A DNA stretch of 64,000 nt. Source: Ardenticatenales bacterium (GTDB lineage Bacteria; Chloroflexota; Anaerolineae; Promineifilales; Promineifilaceae). This document shows, piece by piece, positions 33,547-41,968 of the stretch (the stretch's first letter is position 1; the number at the start of each line of letters is the position of its first letter). A model generated the notes under the pieces. That model worked only from the letters and a program-made list of their open reading frames with translations. It ran no database searches and was not told where the DNA came from. Both the position numbers and the translations under genes were made by a program. The stretch is taken from NCBI GenBank assembly GCA_020634515.1, contig JACKBL010000007.1:186001-250000 (forward strand), written 5' to 3'.

Positions 33547-33927
33547 TCAATCACTATTAAAAATCATCTGCTCAATTTCACTGAGAACTTCGCTGAGATC
33601 GGGAACTTGAGCAGGCTCAACAGCAGAACCAACATGCTTATGGTGAGGATAAATCAAGATGTTGGGATAATGTGGCGCATTATCGTAACGGAAGATGACC
33701 TCGGCCGATTCATTTTGATAATGGTAGACATAACGCAACTTCAAAATCTGTTCATTGCGGAAGATGATAACCTCATCAAATTCAAGCAACGACCCATCGT
33801 GAAACTTTAGCCGCCCTTCAACAATGCCTTGACGACCTGGCAACTCATCAAAATCCAAACGCTCAATTTCGACATATCCACGAGAGAGAATTGTATCATA
33901 GAGCCGATGCAGGTACCGATTTAGCAT
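33547..33927 (-). CDS. TumE-family toxin
   Basis: 126 residues of the TumE (DUF6516-type) family: DTILSRGYVEIERLDFDEL, EGRLKFHDGSLLEFDEVI, and the signature FRYDNAPHYPN ... PHHKHVG, ending in a DLSEVLSEIEQMIF helix. These proteins are the toxin half of a two-gene module. The start codon overlaps the stop of the upstream antitoxin by one base (TGATG). Confidence 0.75.
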   Translation of the reverse strand: MLNRYLHRLYDTILSRGYVEIERLDFDELPGRQGIVEGRLKFHDGSLLEFDEVIIFRNEQILKLRYVYHYQNESAEVIFRYDNAPHYPNILIYPHHKHVGSAVEPAQVPDLSEVLSEIEQMIFNSD

Positions 33928-34223
33928 CAGACGGTCACAGGCGCTTTGGCTAACTGACTGTCAATTTCTTGTCTGGCTTCAAGATATAACTCATATCGCC
34001 CCGCCCACTTAATGAAGGGTAAATCGTCGCCCATTTCACCACGCATAAAACGAGCATAAAAAACATCTGTTGCCATGTGAAATTTCTCTTCAAAAGAAAC
34101 TAATTCCCGCAGCAGGCGAAATATGTAATCCATTGTTGAACTTCGTGTTTCCGTTTGCTCCAGCAATGCTTTGAACTCGGCAAGAGTGAGCAGATTATCT
34201 TTTGTAATCGTTATTTTTGCCAT
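33927..34223 (-). CDS. TumA-family antitoxin
   Basis: 98 residues, helical and acidic/basic mixed (LLTLAEFKALLEQTETRSS, FHMATDVFYARFMRGEMGDD). It precedes the TumE-like toxin with a one-base overlap, the normal antitoxin-first order. No HTH is obvious, so autoregulation cannot be claimed from the sequence. Confidence 0.65.
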   Translation of the reverse strand: MAKITITKDNLLTLAEFKALLEQTETRSSTMDYIFRLLRELVSFEEKFHMATDVFYARFMRGEMGDDLPFIKWAGRYELYLEARQEIDSQLAKAPVTV

Positions 34224-34250
34224 TAGCTGATCCTTGTTTGCGTAATTGCC

Positions 34251-34556
34251 TCAGTCATCTAATTCTAATTCATCCTTCATCAAAATATCAATACTCACTT
34301 TGCCATCAAGGGATGAATAAACACAAATGCGCGAATACTTGACCTCAACAAATGAAGGTATACCTGCTTTGATACGCGCTTGATTTTTAGAAGGTGACTT
34401 GCTCAAATTGACCTCCGCTGAGACTAAGGTTAGCCGTCTAACCGATAAAGCCCCTTCGGCTGCGCCCAGGGCAGGCTGAAGTGAAGCATCCCAGAGGCGT
34501 CGGGGTGCTTCGCTGCGCTCAGAATGACAAGACCCCAGCAAATCTTGAAGAGCCAT
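34251..34556 (-). CDS. Hypothetical ORF with repeat-derived N-terminus at the island edge
   Basis: 101 codons. The first third (SCHSERSEAPRRLWDASLQP) is the translation of a widely dispersed bacterial repeat (CATTCTGAGCGCAGCGAAG-like), so the true protein, if any, is the C-terminal part (SKSPSKNQARIKAGIPSFVE ... ELELDD). The ATG at 34556 uses a GGAG that probably served the original gene after znuC. It lies upstream of tumA on the same strand. Probably a junction product. Confidence 0.3.
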   Translation of the reverse strand: MALQDLLGSCHSERSEAPRRLWDASLQPALGAAEGALSVRRLTLVSAEVNLSKSPSKNQARIKAGIPSFVEVKYSRICVYSSLDGKVSIDILMKDELELDD

Positions 34557-35383
34557 TATTGGTTATCTCCCTGATCACAGCATGTGTCCCCGATAATCAA
34601 GTCGCCGTCTTCCGTGTGGATCAGGCGCAGGTGGCCGCCGTAGGCGTCCCGCAAATGCGTCGGCGTGAGGACGTCGGCGGCCTGGCCGAAACCGACCAGG
34701 TGGTGCTGCAACAGCATGAGGCGGTCAAAGCGGGCGGCGGCCAGTTCCAGGTCGTGCGTGGCGACCATGACGGTGACGCGCCGCTGCCGCAGTTCGTCCA
34801 GGATGTCGAAGATGTCGTCCTGGGAGGTCACGTCCAGGCCGGTGAGCGGTTCGTCCATGAGCATTAGCTCCGCTTCCTGGGCCAGGGCGCGGGCGATGAA
34901 GACGCGCTGCTGCTGCCCGCCAGAAAGCTCGCCAATTTGTCGCTGGGCGAAGTCGCGCATGCCGACGACGGTCAGGCATTGGTGGACGTAGGCCCAGTCG
35001 GCGGCTCTGGGGCGGCGAAACAGGCCAATCTGCCCGATGCGGCCCATCATGACGACGTCGGCGACGTTGACGGGGAACTGCCAGTCAACCTGGGTGCGCT
35101 GCGGCACGTAGGCGATGCAGATGTGGTGGCCGGGGCCGGAACCGGCGATGGTGACGCTGCCGTGGGTGGGTTTGAGAATGCCGGCAATCACCCGAAACAA
35201 AGTACTCTTCCCCGCTCCATTTGGCCCGACAACGGCCACCCGTTCGCCCACGTTCAAGGCAAATGACACGTCCGCCAGCGCCGCTTTGCCATTGTAGGCG
35301 TAGGTCACGTGATCGACCTGTAGCAGCGGCATATCTGGATGGTGAACGGTTTTGCGGGACCGCCCTTCGCCTCGTGTTGTCAT
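34556..35383 (-). CDS. znuC: Zinc/manganese ABC transporter ATP-binding protein
   Basis: ATPase of the metal importer. Walker A GPNGAGKST, Q-loop in YVPQRTQVDW, signature LSGGQQQR, Walker B LMLMDEP and switch His in ATHDLE are all present. 275 residues; a start at MPLLQVDHVTY 18 codons in is also possible. The gene begins 8 bases past the znuA stop. The cognate permease gene lies 10.8 kb away, beyond the island. Confidence 0.94.
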   Translation of the reverse strand: MTTRGEGRSRKTVHHPDMPLLQVDHVTYAYNGKAALADVSFALNVGERVAVVGPNGAGKSTLFRVIAGILKPTHGSVTIAGSGPGHHICIAYVPQRTQVDWQFPVNVADVVMMGRIGQIGLFRRPRAADWAYVHQCLTVVGMRDFAQRQIGELSGGQQQRVFIARALAQEAELMLMDEPLTGLDVTSQDDIFDILDELRQRRVTVMVATHDLELAAARFDRLMLLQHHLVGFGQAADVLTPTHLRDAYGGHLRLIHTEDGDLIIGDTCCDQGDNQ

Positions 35384-35391
35384 GGTGTTGC

Positions 35392-36348
35392 TCAGGGTTG
35401 CAGTGTCCGCACGATTTGGGTCACGTCGTAGCGCATGAAGTCGAGGTAAGTGCCGGCATTCCCCTCCCCATCGCTCAGTGATCCCGTATAAATCGGCACA
35501 AGTTGAATGCCCGTATCGGCGGCGATTTGCGCCGCCACGTTGCTGTTCACCGTCACGTTCACGAAGATGGCACGGACATCGCGCGCGCCGATGGCCGTTT
35601 GCAGCGCCGCCAGCTCTTGCGCCGAGGGCGCGGCGGCGGTGCTGAAAGCGGGGATGACCGCGCCCGCCAGTTGGAAGCCATAGCGATGGATGAAGTAGCC
35701 CAGCGCGTCATGATCCGTGACGATCACGCGCTGCGCCGCCGGAATCAGGGCTACCTGCGTGTCTATCCACGCATCCAGTTCCCGCAATTGCCGCTCGTAG
35801 GCGGCGGCATTCTGCTGGTAGACGTCCGCGTGCGCCGCGTCCATGCCGGAGAGCGCCGCCGCCACGTTTTGCGTCCAGATAATCACGTTTTGCGGGTCAA
35901 ACCAGACGTGCGGGTCGGTTTCACCGTGATCGTGATCCGCCGCCGCCTCCTGATGCGTTTCGTCGGCCAGGGTCAGCGGCGTGATGCCGTCGGAAACGAC
36001 GACGACGCGCGCCTGTCCGCCGGCATTGGCGATCAGGTCATCCAGAAACGCCTCGAAGCCGAGGCCATTGACAAAAACGAGATCCGCCCTGGCGACGGCG
36101 GAAATGTCCTGGGGAACGGGCTGGTAGTTGTGCGGATCGCTGCCGATGGGCATGAGGGTGGTCAGGTTGATGGCGTCGCCCCCCACCTGGCGCACCACGT
36201 CGGCGACGAGGGTGCTGGTGGCGACGACGTTGAGCGTGTCCGGGTTTGTAGCGGGTTGCGGCGCGCGGCAGGCGGGCAGGGTGAGCAGAAGGATTAGCAG
36301 AAGTGGAATGAGGCGAGCGGAACCAGGGGGGTGAATGTGCGTTTGCAT
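35392..36348 (-). CDS. znuA: Zinc/manganese ABC transporter substrate-binding lipoprotein
   Basis: Cluster A-I metal-binding protein with a lipobox (LLTLPAC) and mature domain starting NVVATSTLVADVVRQVGGD. Candidate metal ligands: His in GSDPHNYQP, the His/Asp-rich loop DHDHGETDPHVWFDP, His in TDHDALGYF and an acidic residue in the C-terminal lobe. The short His-rich loop favours zinc over manganese. It lies between zur and znuC with small gaps, one transcription unit. Confidence 0.93.
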   Translation of the reverse strand: MQTHIHPPGSARLIPLLLILLLTLPACRAPQPATNPDTLNVVATSTLVADVVRQVGGDAINLTTLMPIGSDPHNYQPVPQDISAVARADLVFVNGLGFEAFLDDLIANAGGQARVVVVSDGITPLTLADETHQEAAADHDHGETDPHVWFDPQNVIIWTQNVAAALSGMDAAHADVYQQNAAAYERQLRELDAWIDTQVALIPAAQRVIVTDHDALGYFIHRYGFQLAGAVIPAFSTAAAPSAQELAALQTAIGARDVRAIFVNVTVNSNVAAQIAADTGIQLVPIYTGSLSDGEGNAGTYLDFMRYDVTQIVRTLQP

Positions 36349-36377
36349 GGATTTGTGTTGCTATTGGGTGGGTGTGG

Positions 36378-36806
36378 TCAGGTGGATGGCCGGCATTCGG
36401 GGCAGAGGCCGAAGAATTGCAGCCAATGGGTGTGGATGTCGTAGCCGCTTTCCTGGCTGACGAGGCGCATGAGGGGTTCCAGGTCGTCGCCGTGGAAGTA
36501 TTGGGTACGCTGGCAATGCCGGCATATCAACAAATGTTGATGCCCTTCTACCGCCGCCACATACGCATGGCAGCCATCCGGCTGATGCACCCGTTCAATC
36601 AGCCCCGCATCCTCCAGCTTGTCTAGCGAACGGTAAACGGTCGTCAGGCCAATGCGCGCATACGTCCGGCGCGCCAGGTCATACACATCCGTGGGCGTCA
36701 ACGCCCGCTCTGCCGCCGTCAGCACCTCGACCACGGCCCGCAGCGGGCGGGTCACACGGAACCCCGCGCTGTTCAACACCTGCAACCACTCCTGCGTCAT
36801 CGTCAT
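36378..36806 (-). CDS. zur: Fur-family metalloregulator, probably Zur
   Basis: N-terminal winged helix (GFRVTRPLRAVVEVLTAAE, GLTTVYRSLDKLEDAGLI) and C-terminal metal-binding domain with ICRHC and LCPEC structural-zinc cysteine pairs and the HxHxxxxC-like GHQHLLICRHC. The gene heads the znuAC unit, which argues for zinc sensing. I take the ATG at 36806 with AGGT upstream; a GTG at 36815 and an ATG at 36800 are alternatives. A palindromic operator lies just upstream. Confidence 0.9.
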   Translation of the reverse strand: MTMTQEWLQVLNSAGFRVTRPLRAVVEVLTAAERALTPTDVYDLARRTYARIGLTTVYRSLDKLEDAGLIERVHQPDGCHAYVAAVEGHQHLLICRHCQRTQYFHGDDLEPLMRLVSQESGYDIHTHWLQFFGLCPECRPST

Positions 36807-36821
36807 CCGACACACACCTGA

Positions 36822-36842
36822 AATTGAAAACCATTTTCAATT
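36822..36842 (-). promoter_or_regulatory. Zur/Fur-type operator
   Basis: AATTGAAAA-n3-TTTTCAATT, a perfect 9-3-9 palindrome, lies between the -10 box and the zur start codon. Repressor bound there would block initiation or early elongation, giving autoregulation of zur-znuAC. Its resemblance to Fur/Zur boxes is from general knowledge. Confidence 0.75.
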
Positions 36843-36848
36843 AGACGA

Positions 36849-36876
36849 ATTGTAGCATGGTTTGTGAACAGGGCAA
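36849..36876 (-). promoter_or_regulatory. Promoter of the zur-znuAC operon
   Basis: TTGCCC (36871-36876), 16-base spacer, TACAAT (36849-36854) on the minus strand, directly before the palindromic operator. Confidence 0.55.
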
Positions 36877-36879
36877 ACG

Positions 36880-36925
36880 GTGGCGAGCGGCGAGCACCAC
36901 CACCAACCACCAACTCTCCACGACT
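36880..36925. repeat. Degenerate heptamer array
   Basis: About six 7-base units (GGCGAGC, GGCGAGC, ACCACCA, CCAACCA, CCAACTC, TCCACGA) between zur and dinB. Confidence 0.45.
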
Positions 36926-36970
36926 TGCCCATCTCCTCGAATTAGGTACAGTTAACCCGGGTGACGATGA

Positions 36971-38050
36971 ATGCGAAGAGTTCCTGGTTGGCCGCGCGCG
37001 ATTTTGCATGTAGACATGGATGCGTTTTACGTGAACGTGCATCTGCTGGACCACCCGGAGGATGCCGGCATTCCCCTCGTCGTCGGGGGGCGGCCGCATC
37101 AGCGCGGTGTCGTTGCCTCCGCCAGCTACGAAGCGCGCGCCTTTGGCGTCCGCTCTGCCATGCCCACCGGCCAGGCGCTCCAGCTTTGCCCCGAACTGAA
37201 AATCGTGGGCGTCAATCGCCAGCGGGTGCGCGACTGCTCCGCCCAGATCATGGCGATCCTGGCGGAATATGGCCCCCTGGAGCAAATGAGCGTGGATGAG
37301 GCGTACATTGATCTCAGCCAGCAGCCCACGCCCGTGCGCCTGTGCGAATCTATCCGCCAGCGCGTGAAGGGGGAAACGGGATTGCCGGCATCCGTCGGCC
37401 TGGCAACCAGCAAACTCGTGGCAAAAGTCGCCTCCGACCAGAACAAACCGGAAGGCCGCACCATCGTCCTCCCCGGCGGCGAAGCCGCCTTCCTGGCCCC
37501 ACTGCCCGCGCGCGTCATCTGGGGCATTGGCCCGCGCACCGCCGAGCGGCTGGCGCAACTGGCGATTCACACCTGCGGCGACCTGGCCGGAGCCGATCTG
37601 GACCTGCTGCGCGCCGCCGTCGGTCGCCACGCGGAAGAACTCCAGGCGCGCGCCCGCGGCATGGACCAGCGCGCCGTCATCCCCGACCGCGGTCCGGCCA
37701 AATCCATCAGCGCCGAACGCACCTTTGACCAGGACGTGCGCAGCGCGGCGGTGCTGCAAGAGCAGCTTGCCCTGATGTGCGCGCAGGTGGGCGCGTCGCT
37801 GCGCGCCGAAAACCTGGTGGCCCATACCGTGGTGGTGAAGTTCCGCTGGGATGATTTTACAACTTTCACGCGGCAGAAGACGGTTTCTGCCGGCATTTCC
37901 ACCGACGACGATCTCCTGCGCCTGGCCCACGCCATCTGGCAAGAACATTGGCCCCCCGGCCAACCCACCCGCCTCCTCGGTGTCGCCGCCGCCAAACTGG
38001 CCGCGCCCGCCATGCAGCAGCTAACGTTCAATTTCGACAGCGAATCGTGA
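36971..38050 (+). CDS. dinB: DNA polymerase IV (Y-family)
   Basis: Error-prone translesion polymerase. Palm motifs: HVDMDAFYVNVHLLD and SVDEAYIDLS (catalytic Asp and Asp-Glu). Finger region ASYEARAFGVRSAMPTGQA, thumb helix-hairpin-helix GIGPRTAERLAQL, and a little-finger domain to the end. 359 residues; the C-terminal QLTFNF resembles a beta-clamp binding motif. No SOS box was recognised upstream. Its TGA lies next to a GTG that could start the following gene. Confidence 0.95.
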   Translation: MRRVPGWPRAILHVDMDAFYVNVHLLDHPEDAGIPLVVGGRPHQRGVVASASYEARAFGVRSAMPTGQALQLCPELKIVGVNRQRVRDCSAQIMAILAEYGPLEQMSVDEAYIDLSQQPTPVRLCESIRQRVKGETGLPASVGLATSKLVAKVASDQNKPEGRTIVLPGGEAAFLAPLPARVIWGIGPRTAERLAQLAIHTCGDLAGADLDLLRAAVGRHAEELQARARGMDQRAVIPDRGPAKSISAERTFDQDVRSAAVLQEQLALMCAQVGASLRAENLVAHTVVVKFRWDDFTTFTRQKTVSAGISTDDDLLRLAHAIWQEHWPPGQPTRLLGVAAAKLAAPAMQQLTFNFDSES

Positions 38051-38091
38051 CACAAACCACAACGCCCTCACCCCGCACTGGAGCAACCAAC

Positions 38092-39237
38092 ATGCACGTA
38101 TCAGACACCCCCTTCCTGCCAGTCGCCCGCGAACTGGCCCGCGAATTTGCCGCCCGCGCCGACGAAGCCGACCGCGCCGGACGCCTGCCGCCGCAGGATG
38201 TCGCGGCGCTGCGCCGTTCCGGCTATCTCACGCTGAGCATTCCTCGGGAACAGGGAGGGCAGGGGCTTTCACTGGCGGACTGCCTGGCGGCGCAGCTTGA
38301 ACTCGCCCAGGGCAGCCCCTCGACCGCGCTGGTTGCCGGCATGCAAATGCACGTCTTTGGTCACGAACGAGAAGTACGCGCCTGGCGCGAAGCTGATTTC
38401 GCCAACTTCTGTCGCCTTGCCGTCCACGAAGGCGCGTTGTTCAACTCCGTCGCCAGCGAACCGGCGCTGGGCAGCCCCTCGCGCGGCGGCTCCTTCCAGA
38501 CCCACGCCGACCCCACCCCCGACGGCGCCAACTGGATCGTCAACGGCCACAAAACCTGGACCACCGGTGGCCGCCACCTTACGCACATGCTCGTCCGTCT
38601 CAGCCTCCAGGGCAGCAACGGCGTCATGCTCATCCCGCAAGGGCTGCCCGGCATCGAATGGCGCGAAACCTGGAGCGAATCGCTCAGCCTGCGCGCCAGC
38701 GACAGCCACGACCTCCTCCTGCACGACGTGGTTGTGCCCTACGGCAACCTGATCGAATCCAGCCATCGTTCCCGCCCCAACGTCTGGTTCCCCCTCGTTA
38801 TGTCCGCCATCTACCTGGGTGCGGCCCTGGCGGCGCGCCACACCGTGATCCAGTTTGCCCTGGAGCGCGTGCCCACGGCTTTGGGCAAACCCATTGCCAC
38901 GCTGCCCAAAATCCAGCGCCAGATCGGCGACATGGACCTCTCATTGCAGGCGGCGCGGGCGCTTTTGTTTGAAGTGGCGGAGGAATGGCGCGGGCGGGAT
39001 GAGGATAGGGCGGCCATGATGCCGCGCATCGCCGCCGCCAAGCTGATGGTCAACGAAATGGCGAACAAAGCCACGGAGAAGGCGCTGCAAATCGCCGGCG
39101 GAACCAGCATCACCCGCGCGCTGCCCCTGGAGCGTTACTTCCGCGACGTGCGCGCCGGCTCCATGCAACCCCCGTCGGGGGATACGGCACTGGAGATGAT
39201 TGGCCGCGCGGCCATTGGCCCCCTCCCCGAAATGTAA
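38092..39237 (+). CDS. Acyl-CoA dehydrogenase-family flavoprotein
   Basis: 381 residues with the three-domain acyl-CoA dehydrogenase fold: N-terminal helices (LAREFAARADEADRAG), the middle beta domain (NGHKTWTTGGRHLTHMLV) and the C-terminal helical domain (ALQIAGGTSITRALPLERYFRDV), ending with the 'RDVRAGSMQPPSGD' flavin/tail segment. The catalytic base is not assignable by eye. FAD-dependent oxidation of an acyl-CoA or a related monooxygenase-type role is possible. ATG 38092 is preceded by GGAG; a GTG overlapping the dinB stop is the alternative. Confidence 0.85.
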   Translation: MHVSDTPFLPVARELAREFAARADEADRAGRLPPQDVAALRRSGYLTLSIPREQGGQGLSLADCLAAQLELAQGSPSTALVAGMQMHVFGHEREVRAWREADFANFCRLAVHEGALFNSVASEPALGSPSRGGSFQTHADPTPDGANWIVNGHKTWTTGGRHLTHMLVRLSLQGSNGVMLIPQGLPGIEWRETWSESLSLRASDSHDLLLHDVVVPYGNLIESSHRSRPNVWFPLVMSAIYLGAALAARHTVIQFALERVPTALGKPIATLPKIQRQIGDMDLSLQAARALLFEVAEEWRGRDEDRAAMMPRIAAAKLMVNEMANKATEKALQIAGGTSITRALPLERYFRDVRAGSMQPPSGDTALEMIGRAAIGPLPEM

Positions 39238-39267
39238 GGTCGGCGCGTGCGCCGCGCAACAGGCGGC

Positions 39268-40605
39268 TTAATCCACGCCGCCGAGCGACTCCAACCCGCG
39301 CTGCCCGACGCGCCCCGTTTCCCGCGCCCAGCCGATGACGTCAATGCGCAGCAGCACGACTACCGCCGCCATCAATCCGACCGTCTCCAGTGCGAAGATC
39401 AACCCGTAGCTGAACCCCGGCTGGCCCGTGATGGCCAGGAAAGCATCGCGCAGCAATCCCCCCAGGAACGTGCCGCTCCCTTTGCATAACAACTCCACCA
39501 CGGTCCACATGCCCAGATAAGCGCCTGCCTCGCGCGTCGTGGTCATCACGGCCATCAGGTTGAGGCCGCCAAATGTATACACGCCAAATCCCGCGCCAAA
39601 GAGAGCCAGCGCCACCTCCACCAGATGGACTTGCGTCGTCAGGGCGGCGACGGCCAGCAGGCCCATGCCTATCACCATCACCACGAGTCCGCCGAGGGCG
39701 ATGTTCGTTTGCCGTTCGGGGGCGCGCTTGCGCCAGATAATGGCGCTGCCCACCAGGGTGATCACCGTCATGCCCAACCAGACGCGATTAAAATCGGTGG
39801 CGCGTCCCACGCTCAATCCAAAGACATCCCGCCCATACGCTTCCAAAATGGCGTCCTGTGTCCAGGCGGCCAGTGTCGCCAGGCCAAAAAAGATAAGGAA
39901 GCGGCGCGTGCGTGTGTCCTGCCACACTTTCTTGAAGGTGATGGTGAAGTTGCCATGACCGGCTGAGGGCGTTGTGGTCGGCTCCGATTGCCGCCGTTCG
40001 ACGCCCACAATGGCAAAAAACCAGAAAAACGCGCCGATGAGGGCGGTCCCCAGCACCATTTGCTCAAAGACCGCCAGATCGAAGGTTTCCATCCAGCGGC
40101 TGTAAATGATGGCGGAAATGGGGAAGAAGACGATGAGGACGGTCTGCACGATGCTGATGGCCAGCCCTTGTTTTTCCAGGGGCGCGGTGTCCCGCACCAG
40201 GGCGAGGTAGGTGCTGCCGCTGAGGAGCGTGCCCATGCCGTAGATGAGAAAGCAGAGCGTCGCCAGCACCCAGCCCAACGGGTCGCCCGGCTGGGCGGCG
40301 AAGCGGCTCATACTCAGCCCCAACAGGGGTAGCGCAAAGACGATCATCAGCCGCCCCAACCAGATGTAGGGCGTGCGGCGCAGCCCCCACAAGGGGCGGG
40401 AGTCGGAGCGGAACCCGGCCCAGATGCTCAGGGGGGAGAGAAAATAGCGCAGGGCCAGCAGCAAGCCCACGCTCCAGGCGGGGGCGCGGAAGTCGGCGAT
40501 CATCACCTGGTTCCACACGCTGGCAACGAGGATGTCCACCATGGCGGAGCCAATGTGGAAGCTGCTGAGACGAAGGATGAGGGGCAGGCTAAAACGTTGG
40601 TTCAT
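39268..40605 (-). CDS. BCD/PucC-family major facilitator transporter
   Basis: 445 residues, twelve transmembrane segments. The opening FHIGSAMVDILVASVWNQVMI and LLALRYFLSPLSIWAGFRSD, and YIWLGRLMIVFALP, are the pattern of the BCD (bacteriochlorophyll delivery, PucC-like) branch of the MFS. In phototrophs these proteins assist light-harvesting assembly; no photosynthesis genes are seen here, so the cargo may be another hydrophobic compound. I start at MNQRFSLP; upstream codons run through a heptamer array. Confidence 0.82.
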   Translation of the reverse strand: MNQRFSLPLILRLSSFHIGSAMVDILVASVWNQVMIADFRAPAWSVGLLLALRYFLSPLSIWAGFRSDSRPLWGLRRTPYIWLGRLMIVFALPLLGLSMSRFAAQPGDPLGWVLATLCFLIYGMGTLLSGSTYLALVRDTAPLEKQGLAISIVQTVLIVFFPISAIIYSRWMETFDLAVFEQMVLGTALIGAFFWFFAIVGVERRQSEPTTTPSAGHGNFTITFKKVWQDTRTRRFLIFFGLATLAAWTQDAILEAYGRDVFGLSVGRATDFNRVWLGMTVITLVGSAIIWRKRAPERQTNIALGGLVVMVIGMGLLAVAALTTQVHLVEVALALFGAGFGVYTFGGLNLMAVMTTTREAGAYLGMWTVVELLCKGSGTFLGGLLRDAFLAITGQPGFSYGLIFALETVGLMAAVVVLLRIDVIGWARETGRVGQRGLESLGGVD

Positions 40606-40609
40606 GTGT

Positions 40610-40860
40610 TTGAGAGTTTGCGAGTGGCGAGTGTGTGGCGAGTTTGCGAGTGGCGAGTGTGTGGTGAGTTTGCGAGTGGCGAGTGTGTGGTGAGTTTGCG
40701 AGTGGCGAGTGTGCGAGTTTGCGAGTGGCGGGTCTGCGGGTGGGCGGGTTGGACCTGCTACTCGCCACCTGCCCCTCGCCTCTTGCCCCTCTCTACTCGC
40801 CACTTGCCCCTCGCCCCTTGCTACGCCCCACTTGCCACTCGCCACTCTCTACGATAATGT
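40610..40860. repeat. Heptamer-based simple repeats in both orientations
   Basis: Left half: repeats of GAGTTTGC, GAGTGGC and GAGTGTGTGG on the plus strand. Right half: about thirteen degenerate 7-base units of the form CTCGCCA / CTTGCCC, the reverse-complement theme. The array separates the transporter start from the DUF2332 gene and forms the last codons of the latter. Confidence 0.7.
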
Positions 40861-41968
40861 GCGCGCCGTGGGGGTGGACCCAGCCAAATTGGTGGTGGTG
40901 GTGTGTCTGTTGTTGCCAGTAGTCGGCGGTCCAGGCGCACCAGCCAAAGGCGGGCGGTTCGATGGGCGGCGGTGGGGGTTCCCATTGCAGCCAGAGGACG
41001 GGGTGGGGTTGGTCACCGGCCCAATCGCCGATGATTTGGCGCAGGGATGCCCCTTTGTCCGACAGGTAGGTGGTCATGTAGGTGTTGTAGAGGACGACGG
41101 GGTGGTGTGGGTGGCGGGCGGTGATGTGTGTGGCGAGGAAGTGGGGGAGTTGTGCCGGCATTTCCAAACTCTCCAACCGGAAATCGCCCCCAAACGCCTG
41201 CCGCGCCGCAATTCCCTCTTGCAGCCGCTGCAGGCGGGGCACATGGTCCGCCCACACAAACGACATTAACCGCAGTTCGTCGGCGCGCGAACGCAGGTGG
41301 AAAGGGTGCATATCCCCTCCCAGGCGGCTGAGAATACGCGGCAGTGGCGGCAGATTAAGCCCTGGATGCAGCCATCCCGAGGACGAACCTTCAACCTGTA
41401 CCCGAAACTGCTCAGGTTCACCCGCGCCTAAATCCAGCAGCGGCGCGCCGCTTTGCGCGTTCACCAGGCGGAAATGCCGCCTGTCCGCCAGCAGATTAAG
41501 CCCGGCGCTGGCCCCCAGGTCTACCAGATGCACCGCCTCCCAGCCCGTCAGGCGCAGCGGCAGCAACCAGGCGAGACCGCGTCCCGTTTCATTCGTTTGC
41601 ACATTGGCGGTCTGGATGAAGGCGGCCAGCGTCTCTTGGCGCGCCAGGATCACCTGGCGTAGCGCGTCGGCGAAGCCAGGGGCGTCTATGTTGCCGCCCG
41701 CCGTGGGATAAAAGCGGGCCAGGGGGAGCGCGGCGGGTTCTTGCGCCAGCACATCACGGTGCAGCCCCGCCGCCAGTGTGTTCGTGACCGAAAATGGGCT
41801 GCGACCCGCGCTGGCTTGTAGCAGCCACTGCGCCAGCGGGTCTTGCGCCGCGTCGTCCGCTTCCAGCCAGCCGGCAACCGTGCCAAAGTAACGGGCATAG
41901 AGGGGGGCATAATCCGTGGCGAATCGTTCCTGGTCGCGGAATTTGCGGGCTAGTTCGGTAAGCATCAT
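40793..41968 (-). CDS. DUF2332-family protein
   Basis: 391 residues. Conserved segments fit the DUF2332 family: an N-terminal helical region, VHLVDLGASAGLNLLADR (an S-adenosylmethionine-binding-like 'LGASAGLNL' loop), and a C-terminal PHPVLWLQWEP and HGAHIIVES. The biochemical role is unknown; the loop suggests a methyltransferase-like fold. The ATG overlaps the thiolase stop (ATGA). The final ~15 residues are encoded by the adjacent heptamer repeats, so the native C-terminus may have been extended by them. Confidence 0.75.
   Translation of the reverse strand: MMLTELARKFRDQERFATDYAPLYARYFGTVAGWLEADDAAQDPLAQWLLQASAGRSPFSVTNTLAAGLHRDVLAQEPAALPLARFYPTAGGNIDAPGFADALRQVILARQETLAAFIQTANVQTNETGRGLAWLLPLRLTGWEAVHLVDLGASAGLNLLADRRHFRLVNAQSGAPLLDLGAGEPEQFRVQVEGSSSGWLHPGLNLPPLPRILSRLGGDMHPFHLRSRADELRLMSFVWADHVPRLQRLQEGIAARQAFGGDFRLESLEMPAQLPHFLATHITARHPHHPVVLYNTYMTTYLSDKGASLRQIIGDWAGDQPHPVLWLQWEPPPPPIEPPAFGWCAWTADYWQQQTHHHHQFGWVHPHGAHIIVESGEWQVGRSKGRGASGE

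Larger units (their letters stand above)
23778..34555. mobile_element. Insertion-like island splitting the zur-znuACB operon
   Basis: This segment lies exactly between the znuC stop and the znuB start. It carries decayed CRISPR genes, two transposase fragments and two toxin systems. From about 26.1 to 34.5 kb it is visibly AT-richer, and the genome-wide TGCCGGCA octamer is found there only once (30965). No integrase, tRNA or flanking direct repeat was recognised, so it may be several insertions rather than one element. Confidence 0.6.

Noticed and set aside
40606..40845. 80-codon N-terminal extension of the BCD transporter
   Set aside because: It is the translation of heptamer repeats; the family N-terminus begins at the ATG at 40605.
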